Positions 18,690 through 25,984 of a DNA stretch of 64,000 nucleotides are shown here, piece by piece. This DNA is from Thermasporomyces sp040195635 (lineage in GTDB: Bacteria > Actinomycetota > Actinomycetes > Propionibacteriales > Actinopolymorphaceae). The notes beneath the pieces were generated by a model, which was not told the origin of the DNA, searched no databases, and saw nothing but the letters and a program-made list of their open reading frames with translations. The stretch is from the NCBI RefSeq assembly GCF_040195635.1, contig NZ_JBEFTX010000022.1:72535-136534 (forward strand). The letters run 5' to 3'. The position numbers and the translations under genes are program-made. Position 1 is the first letter of the stretch, and each line of letters opens with the position of its first letter.

Positions 18690-19340
18690 ATGACTCGTGA
18701 TCTCGGTGAGGTTGTGCAGGCGGGCTACGACCAGGCGGTTGATCAGTACGAGCGCCTGGAGCAGGCGGATGAGCAGTGGCCCCGGTCTCGGTGGCTTACA
18801 GACCTTGAGCGCCGCCTCGATCCCGGCTCGTCGGTACTTGATCTCGGCTGCGCCACCGGTGTGCCCGTCGCCGCCCGACTAGCCGAGTCGTACCGAGTTA
18901 CCGGCGTTGACATCTCCCCGGTTCAGATCGAGCAGGCCTCCAGGAACGTTCCTGAAGGCGAGTTCACCTGCGTCGACCTTCAAACCGTCACGTTCCCCGA
19001 CGGGAACTTCGATGCCGTGGTCTCCCTCTACACCTTCGACCACGTGCCACGAGAACAGCACATCGACCTGCTCAACCGCATAAGGGGATGGCTTCGCCCC
19101 GACGGCCTCCTGCTGCTGAGCATTGAGGACCGAGACGAGCCGGGAACCGTCGCCCAGTGGCTCGGAGTAGACATGCACTTCAGCATGTTCGACGCCGACA
19201 CTACCCGTCGACTCGTGCTCGACGCGGGGTTCACCACCGAACGGACCGCAGTCGAGGACCAGATCAAGGGCCAGGTAGAGATCCCGTACACGTGGATCCT
19301 GGCACGCAGACCGGTGGAGGCAGCCCGACACACGACTTAG
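18690..19340 (+). CDS. Class I SAM-dependent methyltransferase
   Basis: A 216-residue methyltransferase. Motif I is SVLDLGCATGVPVAARLAE (about residues 47-65), motif II VTGVDISPVQIEQA, and the acidic-loop region FTCVDLQTVTFPDGNFDAVV. The methyltransferase-11-like core is followed by a short cap. The start MTRDLGEVVQAGYDQA is preferred because the fold begins there. It would methylate an unidentified small molecule in the cytosol. The last codons (HTT, stop) coincide with the first bases of a family T repeat that also occurs at 25203, so the 3' end may have been replaced. Confidence 0.85.
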   Translation: MTRDLGEVVQAGYDQAVDQYERLEQADEQWPRSRWLTDLERRLDPGSSVLDLGCATGVPVAARLAESYRVTGVDISPVQIEQASRNVPEGEFTCVDLQTVTFPDGNFDAVVSLYTFDHVPREQHIDLLNRIRGWLRPDGLLLLSIEDRDEPGTVAQWLGVDMHFSMFDADTTRRLVLDAGFTTERTAVEDQIKGQVEIPYTWILARRPVEAARHTT

Positions 19341-19490
19341 GAGCCCATCCTCGGTTGTCCAGATCGGTTCAGGCTTGCCCGTTCGTGCTGTAGCAGAGCC
19401 GCTGACGACACCCGATTGTGCAGGCCAGTCCAGGATCGTCCAGCTGCCTATTGCACGCAGGTTGCACGCAGGCCCAACGCTCGCCAGCCG
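19328..19490 (+). repeat. Family T repeat, left half
   Basis: It starts CACACGACTTAGGAGCCCAT and matches CACACGAATTAGGAACCCAT at 25205. It contains the phased pairs TTGTCCAGATC/GTTCAGGC and TTGCACGCAGGTTGCACGC (period 11). The right half is not present directly downstream. Confidence 0.75.
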
Positions 19491-19515
19491 ACTTAGTGGT
19501 GGAATCCTTGCCCTC

Positions 19516-19794
19516 GTGACGCACTACTTCCGTCGCCGATGGGAAGAGCCGCGCGGTGACGAACACGATGACTGGGGGCACTCGGACTGGTACTTCGAAG
19601 TTGGCGATGACGGCTGGGTGAGCCGCCAGGTCGAGTCCTACGATGGTGGACCGATTCTTCGGTACGACCTCGAGCACCAGGAGGATGAGTACGGCGGCCT
19701 GTCCGTAGTGCCCTTGGACGTAGACGAGTTCGAGCCGTTCGAGATATCACGCGAGGCATTCGAGGCCGTCTGGCGGAAGATGGGTGTCGGTTGA
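19516..19794 (+). CDS. Small hypothetical protein (DUF6881-like)
   Basis: A 92-residue acidic protein starting at GTG with MTHYFRRRWEEPRGDEHDDW. Strands with aromatic residues (SDWYFEVGDDGWVSRQVE) and the tail FEISREAFEAVWRKM resemble DUF6881-type small proteins. That similarity is from memory and not certain. Such proteins are often lone genes in accessory DNA. No catalytic motif is visible. Confidence 0.65.
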   Translation: MTHYFRRRWEEPRGDEHDDWGHSDWYFEVGDDGWVSRQVESYDGGPILRYDLEHQEDEYGGLSVVPLDVDEFEPFEISREAFEAVWRKMGVG

Positions 19795-19797
19795 CTG

Positions 19798-20172
19798 TCA
19801 GGCGTGGTCGTCCAGCCAGCGACTGATGGAGGGTGCCTGCTGCATGCGTTGAACGGCGTCGGTCTTCTGGGCGAGGGTGAGGGTCTCAGGCTGTTGGGCG
19901 AACGTGGTTGGTAGGACGTCCAGAAGGCTGAGGACATGCATGTCATCGTTCATAGTGAGGAGCGCCTCACAACGCCACTGCGGGGAGACGTCGGGTCGGT
20001 GCTTAAGGATGTGTACGAAGGCCGGCAACAGGTAGTGGATTGCGTCGGGAGCCAGGTGCCGACGCAATTGTTCGGGCGGTAAGCATTGGCTGAATCCGAG
20101 GTCTACGGCCTTGTCCTCCAATTCGAGCAGGCATGCGCTGTTTACGCCAAGGACTGTGCGCGGCAGATCCAT
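19798..20172 (-). CDS. Hypothetical protein
   Basis: A 124-residue, mostly helical, Leu-rich protein starting MDLPRTVLGVNSACLLELED and ending ISRWLDDHA. The segment LPPEQLRRHLAPDAIHYLLPAFVHILKHRPD looks like paired helices. There is no signal peptide or catalytic motif. It converges with the upstream gene, with stop codons 3 bases apart. I do not recognise the family. Confidence 0.6.
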   Translation of the reverse strand: MDLPRTVLGVNSACLLELEDKAVDLGFSQCLPPEQLRRHLAPDAIHYLLPAFVHILKHRPDVSPQWRCEALLTMNDDMHVLSLLDVLPTTFAQQPETLTLAQKTDAVQRMQQAPSISRWLDDHA

Positions 20173-20224
20173 GACTGTTGATCAACTCCCTCCGGTCGGT
20201 TCGGCTACACCACGGCTGTCAGAT

Positions 20225-20345
20225 CCGTAGAGGCAGGCAACTCGATCGCGACCTGCTCGTTCTCGCTCAGTTGGTCGTCGACCAGGTGCTCGTCGTCGCC
20301 AGATGTTGCAGCTCGTTGGGGTCAAGCTGGGGTCAGTCCGAGTGA
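20225..20345 (+). repeat. Family T repeat, right half
   Basis: It runs from TCCGTAGAGGCAGGCAACTC to the phased pair TTGGGGTCAAGCTGGGGTCA (period 11). It matches 45258-45385 closely and 25352-25485 more distantly. The rest of the 20173-20650 gap holds no gene I can support. Confidence 0.8.
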
Positions 20346-20650
20346 AGCATTACGAGTGGGTTCTCGGTTCTCGTGCGCAGGTCACCCCTCGATCCGGACG
20401 TCGCTGACCGTGGACTGCTGCTTGTAGGTGTTGGCTGTCGAGCGCTGGTGCGGGCCATTCGGGGGCACCTCGTGGGCATCGTCCGGTCCGGGGACTCTCA
20501 GCTTGGGCTCCACCACGCCGGGATGAGCCGCGACCACTTGATCACGAGAGAAGGACACGCTCAGTAAGGCTTGTGCCGACCATGCCTTGTCAGCCCAATT
20601 GCGGGCCACGGCCGCACTTGCCACGGGCTACGGCGCGGTACCAGGATGCC

Positions 20651-21445
20651 ATGGTGACTTTCGAAGTCGAGAACTTCAATGTCGTGTTCGCCTGCCCTGG
20701 CGACTCGACAGAGAGCTACGACGCGGGAGCGCGACCCATCGCGACCTTCTACGCCGAACTTCTCGGGATGCTGGTCACCAGGGAAGACTGGTTCATGATC
20801 TCCAAGCAGGACAAGATCGGCCTGCACCTAGCGTTCGGCGACGGACCAATCGACTACCAGCCACCGCGTTGGCCAGATCCGGAGCATCCGCAACAGGTTC
20901 ATCTGGACTTCCCTGTAGGTGATCTACACGCCGCGGACGATCTGGCGATCAGCCTAGGCGCCACTCGGTTGCAGGACGCGGGCGATTACCGGTCGTACGC
21001 TGATCCGATCGGCCATCCCTTCTGCCTCTACCGCGATCCCACCGGAGTCGAACCGTCGGAACGTCCGCTGTCCGGCAAGGTCGGCCGTGTCGTCTTCGAC
21101 TGCTTCAGCCCACGGGCGCTCGCCGCCTTCTACGCCGAGCTGTTGGACATGCCCACGCGGGAGCTGGATACGCCGGAACGCGTGGTCATCAGTCGAGGCG
21201 ACGCCCACGACTACGACCTCATGGCACAGCTTGCGTTCCAGCACGCGCAGTCCCCTGCGCCACGCTGGCCCGACCCGGCATACCCGCAACAGGTCCACCT
21301 CGACATCTGGGTCACAGACCCGAAGCAGGCACAGAACCTGGCGTTACGACTCGGAGCAATCCGACTGCCCGACATAGGCGGCAGCGCCCCAGTGTTCGCC
21401 GACCCTGCCGGCCACCCCTTCTGCCTCTGCTCCGACGGCTCGTGA
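20651..21445 (+). CDS. Tandem VOC-domain protein
   Basis: A 264-residue protein with two VOC modules: residues about 1-130 (MVTFEVENFNVVFACPG to YADPIGHPFCLYRDP) and about 140-264 (GRVVFDCFSPRALAAFYAEL to FADPAGHPFCLCSDGS). Each ends in the DPxGHPFCL motif typical of glyoxalase-like domains of this type. It is the intact paralogue of the gene at 15059-16192 and fixes where that protein should end. The internal start after a 26-codon extension is chosen because the fold begins there. The ligand is unknown; a role in binding or detoxifying a small molecule is inferred. Confidence 0.85.
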   Translation: MVTFEVENFNVVFACPGDSTESYDAGARPIATFYAELLGMLVTREDWFMISKQDKIGLHLAFGDGPIDYQPPRWPDPEHPQQVHLDFPVGDLHAADDLAISLGATRLQDAGDYRSYADPIGHPFCLYRDPTGVEPSERPLSGKVGRVVFDCFSPRALAAFYAELLDMPTRELDTPERVVISRGDAHDYDLMAQLAFQHAQSPAPRWPDPAYPQQVHLDIWVTDPKQAQNLALRLGAIRLPDIGGSAPVFADPAGHPFCLCSDGS

Positions 21446-21761
21446 ACGTCGAGGACCCCAGCCTTGCAAAGGCATATTCGGGTCCCACGCTGGGCTGAGC
21501 GTCGACTGATCCGGCGTCCGTGCCGCGCTGGCGTGACCGCTGTTGACCGTGCGAGGCCGTGATCGTCTGCACCATCTGGCACGCAAGTGGCACGAGCGAG
21601 CAGCGGACCGCCAAGGCTTGTCACGTTCAGGTGAGCGCAGGCTGACGTCTCGATGGCGACGTGTGGCTCGTCCGGTTCCACCTCGGGTTGCGCCTCGACC
21701 ACCGCGATTGCGACTCGTGGGGGGATCCTCCAATCAGACAGGCCCGGATCGGGAGGAATGA
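21446..21761. other. Intergenic, upstream of the IMP dehydrogenase gene
   Basis: No gene seen. It contains CATCTGGCACGCAAGTGGCA, a local repeat of TGGCAC units, but no clear operator or riboswitch. The guaB start lacks a strong Shine-Dalgarno sequence apart from GGGAGGA just before it. Confidence 0.4.
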
Positions 21762-23258
21762 GTGGCACAGATCGTTGCCGGGGTTTCGAGGACGTTCAAC
21801 GAGTACCTGCTCCTGCCGAACCGGACTGGCGTCGGTTGCTCACCTGAAGCCGTCGATCTGCGCACGCCCTTGGTGCGGTACCGGGTTGGTGCGGCGTCGG
21901 CGATCGAGCTTGGTTCTCCTTTCACGTCGGCGATCATGCAGGCGGTCAGCTCTCCGGACCTAGCGATCGCGCTCGCACGCAACGGCGGCCTGAGCTTCCT
22001 TCACCACAACCGACCCATCGACGAGCAGGCCTCGGACATCCGGAAGGTCAAGAACTTCAAGGCGGGCTTCGTCACCAGCGACACGAATGTGCGGCCACAA
22101 GACACGCTGAGGCATCTGGTTTGGGTCATGCGCCACACTGGCCATGGCACTGCCGCGGTTACGCACGATGGAAGCGCTGGTGGTCGACTGCTCGGCTTGG
22201 TGGCCTCCCGCGACTTCCATCCCGATCGACATGACCTCGATGTTCCCGTTGTCGACAGGATGACCGCCATCGCCGACCTACCGCACGCAGGTTCTGACCT
22301 CACACTCTCCGAGGCCAACTCACGGCTGTGGGAAGAGCGCCTTGACTGCCTTCCGGTGGTCGACGCCGATGGTCACTTGCGGTCTTTGGTGTTCCGCTCC
22401 GACTACGAGGACAACAAGCGCTACCCGAACCAGCTCGTAGACACAGACAAGCGTCTGCGCGTTGGTGCGGGCGTGAACACCCACGACTACGAACAACGCA
22501 TTCCCGCACTCCTGGACGCCGGGGCAGATGCCCTGTGCTTCGACAGCTCCGACGGCTACAGCGACTGGCAGGCACAGGCCCTCACCTGGGCAAAGAAGCA
22601 CTACCCGGAGATCCCCGTCGGTGGTGGGAACATCGTTGACGCAGACGCGTTCAACTTCCTCGCAGAAGCGGGCGCGGACTTCATCAAGGTCGGCGTGGGG
22701 GGCGGCTCCATCTGCATCACCCGCGACCAGAAGGGAATCGGCCGAGGCCAGGCCAGCGCAATACTCGATGTCGCCGCGGCCCGCGACACCTTCCGCGAGC
22801 GCACCGGTGAGTATGTGCCGATCTGCTCCGACGGCGGACTCGTGCACGACTACCACACGGCGCTGGCGCTCGCGATGGGATCAGACTTCGTGATGATGGG
22901 ACGCTACTTCGCCCGCTTCGACCAAGCACCCGGGGCGAAGCTCCCCACCAAGGACGGCTTCGTGAAGGAGTACTGGGGCGAAGGCTCCAACCGCGCCAGC
23001 AACTGGAAGCGCTACGAACAGGGCGGCCAAGGACTCATCTTCGAGGAAGGCGTCGACGGCTACGTGCCGTACGCCGGCGACCTCAACGACGGCCTCGCGG
23101 TCACCATCGCGAAGATCAAGGCCACCATGATCTCCTGCGGCGCCACGAGTCTGCCAGAACTCCAGGCCACCGCTCGACTGACCCTCGTGTCTGAACAGAG
23201 CTTCCAAGAAAACCACGCCAGCGTCGCTGTACGCGACACTCCAACCACCGCCATCTGA
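21762..23258 (+). CDS. guaB: IMP dehydrogenase (Tritrichomonas-like type)
   Basis: A 498-residue enzyme that oxidises IMP to XMP with NAD+, the committed step of GMP synthesis. The TIM barrel is split near residues 100-220 by a CBS pair (TAAVTHDGSAGGRLLGLVAS; LPVVDADGHLRSLV). The catalytic loop is VGVGGGSICITRDQKGIGRG with Cys318, and the mobile flap carries the Arg-Tyr dyad in NWKRYEQGG. The flap region (MGRYFARF, KEYWGEGSNRA) is much closer in style to the Tritrichomonas foetus enzyme than to mycobacterial GuaB2. The start is GTG with GGGAGGA upstream. It stands alone in accessory DNA, so it is probably an extra guaB rather than the housekeeping copy. Confidence 0.9.
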   Translation: MAQIVAGVSRTFNEYLLLPNRTGVGCSPEAVDLRTPLVRYRVGAASAIELGSPFTSAIMQAVSSPDLAIALARNGGLSFLHHNRPIDEQASDIRKVKNFKAGFVTSDTNVRPQDTLRHLVWVMRHTGHGTAAVTHDGSAGGRLLGLVASRDFHPDRHDLDVPVVDRMTAIADLPHAGSDLTLSEANSRLWEERLDCLPVVDADGHLRSLVFRSDYEDNKRYPNQLVDTDKRLRVGAGVNTHDYEQRIPALLDAGADALCFDSSDGYSDWQAQALTWAKKHYPEIPVGGGNIVDADAFNFLAEAGADFIKVGVGGGSICITRDQKGIGRGQASAILDVAAARDTFRERTGEYVPICSDGGLVHDYHTALALAMGSDFVMMGRYFARFDQAPGAKLPTKDGFVKEYWGEGSNRASNWKRYEQGGQGLIFEEGVDGYVPYAGDLNDGLAVTIAKIKATMISCGATSLPELQATARLTLVSEQSFQENHASVAVRDTPTTAI

Positions 23259-23308
23259 GGCGGCGATACATGTACCGGGTCTCTCGTCGAGGGCTGCTCT
23301 CCCATCGG

Positions 23309-23428
23309 TCGGACAGCTTGCCCGTACCCGGGTTCTGTGCAGGGCGCCAGGCTCGACGAGTCGACCGTCAGGCTTGGCCTGGCGCCCTGCACAGGTTCCG
23401 GCTAAGCCGCTTGCGGTGGCCGTCCGAT
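23309..23428. repeat. Long inverted repeat downstream of guaB
   Basis: The core is a perfect 18-bp inverted repeat, CTGTGCAGGGCGCCAGGC at 23335-23352 and its complement at 23377-23394, with a 24-base loop. Imperfect pairing extends outwards to CCCATCGG at 23311 and CCGATGGG near 23428. There is no T-run, so it is not a classical terminator. It could still stop transcription, or be a MITE-like remnant. Confidence 0.75.
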
Positions 23429-23509
23429 GGGACAGGAGCCCGGAGCTGCCCTCCCTGAGGGAGGATCGGGGTGCGGGGCGCGGAGCCCTGCGGTGTTCGT
23501 TGAGTGAGT

Positions 23510-23640
23510 CACCACGGCTTCCGCCCGGCGAGCCCGAGGACGGCGCCCCGGCGTCGCCCCGCAAGGGCGGCAGCCGGGCGGTGCGCCGCGTCAGCGGCGC
23601 CTTGACCCAGTACAGCCAGAACCAGCAACACAGCCAGCGG
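23510..23640. repeat. Family A repeat, right part
   Basis: CGGCGAGCCCGAGGACGGCG and the downstream GGGCGGTGCGCCGCGTCAGC block match 46327-46405 almost base for base and, more weakly, 29360-29410. It ends in the small hairpin GCGCCGCGTCAGCGGCGC. Confidence 0.8.
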
Positions 23641-23673
23641 GCGCGTGGATAGCCGGCCGGGCGTTCGACCCCG

Positions 23674-23797
23674 CGCATTCCCCGCAACTACCCGTTTGCG
23701 GCCGCAAGTTACTGCACACGGCTGGACTCGTAGACGATCACTGCCGACGTCGGGACGGCCCAGCAGACCGGCTCTGACCTGCGAAAACGCTGGTGAG
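23674..23797. repeat. Flank of att-like repeat, copy 1
   Basis: Starting at GCGCATTCC and running through CTGCACACGGCTGGAC and CTGACCTGCG to GGTGAGCGG, this segment matches 63420-63545. It adjoins the tRNA half and is part of the same duplicated unit. Confidence 0.8.
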
Positions 23798-23857
23798 CGG
23801 AGAGCGTGGGATTCGAACCCACGTGGCGGGGGGTTACCCCGCCTAGCGGTTTTCAAG
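23798..23857 (-). pseudogene. 3' half of a tRNA-Ser(UGA) gene, copy 1
   Basis: On the minus strand the sequence reads from the anticodon loop CTTGAAA (anticodon TGA) through the 3' anticodon strand. Next come a long variable arm GGCGGGG-TAA-CCCCCCGCC (loop and one unpaired base), a perfect T arm GTGGGTTCGAATCCCAC, the acceptor strand GCTCTCC and discriminator G. The 5' half (acceptor 5' strand, D arm, 5' anticodon strand) is absent, so it cannot give a functional tRNA. This is the form left by integrases that recombine in the anticodon loop. Confidence 0.8.
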
Positions 23858-24167
23858 GGGGATGTTTCGCCGCATACGCCCTGCAGGTTCGTCGATCAGC
23901 AGCGAACTCCGCCGCAAATACGTCGAAGGACCGGCCGCGGCACTGGCAGCCGGCCGTGGACGGCCGGATCTGCGACGAGCCAGCTCGTGTATCCACCGAA
24001 CCGCTGCAAGCAGTGGGCGCAGGCTCCTGGCCACAGGCAACACGCACCGGCAGCCGTATTGCCCGTCGGGTCCCTTCCCCACCTCAAGGGCAACCCGGCG
24101 AGCGCCCGTTTACAGGAGGGCCGTTAGCTGTCGTACGGACTGCCCCACGCTTGCTGACCTGGACGTT
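23858..24167. other. Intergenic beside the tRNA half
   Basis: No gene seen; open frames here are Pro/Arg/Thr-rich on both strands. The region lies between the att-like scar and the repeat cluster behind the toxin-antitoxin pair. Confidence 0.4.
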
Positions 24168-24234
24168 CGTCTGTCAATCCTGTGATGCGAGGCACTCGCA
24201 GACGGTATTTCATTGACAGAGCCATTGACAGACG
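24168..24234. repeat. Inverted and direct repeat cluster behind the toxin-antitoxin genes
   Basis: CGTCTGTCAAT at 24168-24178 is the exact inverse of ATTGACAGACG at 24224-24234. ATTGACAGA also occurs at 24212, giving two direct copies 12 bases apart. It lies just beyond the 3' end of the antitoxin gene and could be a terminator or a binding site. Confidence 0.6.
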
Positions 24235-24258
24235 TGAGTACCGGCGGGGGTATTGCGG

Positions 24259-24558
24259 TTACGCGGCCGACGGCTTGGGCTTGAAGTTCACTGCAAGCTC
24301 GACGTCGAGCGCGTGGGCGATTCGCTCGAGCACAGGCAGGGTGGGGACGGTACCGCCGGCTTCGAACCGGGCGACAGCGGATTGGGTCATGGACGCTGCC
24401 CGGGCCAGCTCGCTCTGACTCCAGCCGCGCTGCTCACGTAGCTGACGGACCGCGGCACCCAGCTCAAACGCTAGCCGGGCAGCCTCGTAGGCCGCTTCTG
24501 CACCCGGCTCGGCCATCCGCCGGTTGCGGATCTCCGCCCACTCGGTTCGCCCGCTCAC
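24259..24558 (-). CDS. higA: HigA-type antitoxin (XRE helix-turn-helix)
   Basis: A 99-residue DNA-binding antitoxin. The helix-turn-helix is QLREQRGWSQSELARAASMT then QSAVARFEAGG (about residues 38-68), followed by the helix TLPVLERIAHALD. It would bind and neutralise the toxin encoded just upstream and repress the operon. Its ATG overlaps the toxin stop by four bases (ATGA), so the order is toxin then antitoxin, typical of higBA systems. Confidence 0.87.
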   Translation of the reverse strand: MSGRTEWAEIRNRRMAEPGAEAAYEAARLAFELGAAVRQLREQRGWSQSELARAASMTQSAVARFEAGGTVPTLPVLERIAHALDVELAVNFKPKPSAA

Positions 24559-24908
24559 CGCTCCTCCTCAGCTTCGACCGTGTGCGCCTCGGCCACACAC
24601 CGCGCCCACGCTCGCCTTGCCCGGTCGATCTCCCGATCCTCCCGCATCCGGGTCTTACGGAACACGGTCAGCAGGATGATCCGCCGACCGGGCGCGATCC
24701 AGTACGTGATCCGCACCGCGTCCCTCTCCAGGTGGAACCGCAGTTCCCGAAGCTTCCCGTCCAGCTGCCTGGTGTACGGCTCTTTCAGCTGCGCCCCCTG
24801 CGCGGCCAGCAGATCAACATAGAACGCCGCACGACCAAAATGCCCACCCGACAGCTGCTCCAGCCACTCCCGGACCTCCGGTTCCAGCTCCACACTACCC
24901 CAAGCCAT
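24555..24908 (-). CDS. higB: HigB/RelE-superfamily toxin
   Basis: A 117-residue protein of the phage-derived Gp49-like/HigB group within the RelE/ParE fold, expected to cleave mRNA on the ribosome. Recognisable parts are ELEPEVREWLEQLS, the strand RELRFHLERDAVRITYWIAP and the basic ILLTVFRKTRMREDREIDRA. These carry the Arg/Lys residues usual in the active face. It is the first gene of the pair. The start codon lies inside a perfect inverted repeat (24905-24924), which suggests autoregulation and a leaderless or near-leaderless transcript. Confidence 0.87.
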   Translation of the reverse strand: MAWGSVELEPEVREWLEQLSGGHFGRAAFYVDLLAAQGAQLKEPYTRQLDGKLRELRFHLERDAVRITYWIAPGRRIILLTVFRKTRMREDREIDRARRAWARCVAEAHTVEAEEER

Positions 24909-24924
24909 AGCAATGATGCTATGG
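24905..24924 (-). promoter_or_regulatory. Probable higBA operator
   Basis: A perfect inverted repeat CCATAGCA-ATGA-TGCTATGG (8-bp arms, 4-base spacer). It covers the toxin start codon (24906-24908) and the 16 bases upstream. HTH antitoxins of this type normally bind such a site, and its position would block transcription and ribosome entry. Confidence 0.75.
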
Positions 24925-25202
24925 GGTCTTGGGATCGCCGTACAGTCAAGATCGGGTAAGCAGCGCCGGCGATAGCGGTGCCTGGTGGCCAGAAACCTCC
25001 GTCAACGCGGTTGCAGACGCGTGGACTGATTGCCTTCGGTGCGTCCACACGTAAGGGCGTCCGCGCCCCTCCCGCACCCGTTCTTGCACCGCGCCTGACG
25101 GCATGCGGCGCGTCGAGAGCAGCTGATGACCGAGCCGATCAACGCCGCCTGACGGGTGGTGGCGCCGATGCTGGCTGGTGAGGCCGATCGTAAGCACTCC
25201 AA

Positions 25203-25490
25203 GACACACGAATTAGGAACCCATGCTCTCTTGTCCAGATCAGTCCAGGCAGTGCTGTTTCAGGCGGCCAGGCAGGCGTCCAGAACTCGTTGTTCGGAGC
25301 GGTCCAGATCCGTCCATGCCGCTATTGCACGCGGGTTGCACGCCGACCTTCTGTTCCGTAGAGGCAGGCAGGTCGATCGTGGGCTGCGCTTTTCCGCTTC
25401 GGAGGTCGTGGGCCTGGTGCTCATCGTCGCCTGGCGTAGCAAGTCGTTGCGGTCAGGCTGGGGTCATCTTGGGGTCAGCGCGCGTTCGAT
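25203..25490 (+). repeat. Family T repeat, full-length copy
   Basis: The only copy with both halves. It has the opening CACACGAATTAGGAACCCAT, phased GTCCAGATCAGTCCAGG (period 10), GTCCAGATCCGTCCATG (period 10), TTGCACGCGGGTTGCACGC (period 11), the TCCGTAGAGGCAGGCAGG block and a closing GGGGTCA pair. The preceding 24925-25202 holds no gene I can support. Confidence 0.8.
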
Positions 25491-25494
25491 GCGC

Positions 25495-25776
25495 TTAACC
25501 GTCTGCGGTCGTGGCGTGACGAGGTAGTGCCCGCAGAATCCAAGTAGCTGCGGCTCCGGAACTCACGCCTCCCAAGAAGACGCCACAGAGCAAGCTCCAC
25601 CATGGGGTGCTAGGCATAAGGCACATCAGTAACGGGGTTCCGTCCGGCGTAATGACGTCGTTGCAGCCAGGCGGGGCAAAGAACTGCATGTACACGAAGT
25701 CAGCGAGCCATCCGCCTCCGCTCGCTCCGAGGATAGCGGCAATCGCAACGATGGCGATCGACACTACGCGGGGCAT
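25495..25776 (-). CDS. Small two-helix membrane protein
   Basis: A 93-residue protein with an N-terminal hydrophobic segment (residues 4-24) and a second one (about 58-80), joined by a loop with two Cys (PPGCNDVITPDG; LLMCLMP). The start is the ATG at 25776. The 3' end touches the family T repeat. The topology suggests an integral membrane protein with the Cys-containing loop outside. The function is unknown. Confidence 0.55.
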   Translation of the reverse strand: MPRVVSIAIVAIAAILGASGGGWLADFVYMQFFAPPGCNDVITPDGTPLLMCLMPSTPWWSLLCGVFLGGVSSGAAATWILRALPRHATTADG

Positions 25777-25894
25777 GTGCCCTCCCGAGTCGGCAGAGGT
25801 GCCCTAGCCTAGCGATTCCGTGCCAGGCTACTCCTCGACCGAGTGCAGTCAGCGATCTCCTCCCGGCGCCGTGAAGGCGGCCAACCACTCTTCT

Positions 25895-25968
25895 CCGTCG
25901 TCCTCGCAACTAGCCAGATTGAGGTCGGAGCGGAACGGGTCAAGAGTCGAGCTTGCTCGATCGCGAAG
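25895..25968. repeat. Family A repeat, left part (split by insertion sequences)
   Basis: CCGTCGTCCTCGCAACTAGC and the following GGTCAAGAGTCGAG match 46121-46190. The right part of the same copy resumes at 29219, beyond the IS4/IS1182 nest. Confidence 0.75.
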
Positions 25969-25984
25969 CAATGCCGCGTAGTTA

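Noticed and set aside
18269..18691. 140-codon minus-strand frame before the methyltransferase
   Set aside because: It has low-complexity Arg/Ser/Gly composition and no start signal; I could not support it.
23798..23857. Functional tRNA-Ser
   Set aside because: The 5' acceptor strand, D arm and 5' anticodon strand are missing at both 23.8 and 63.5 kb.
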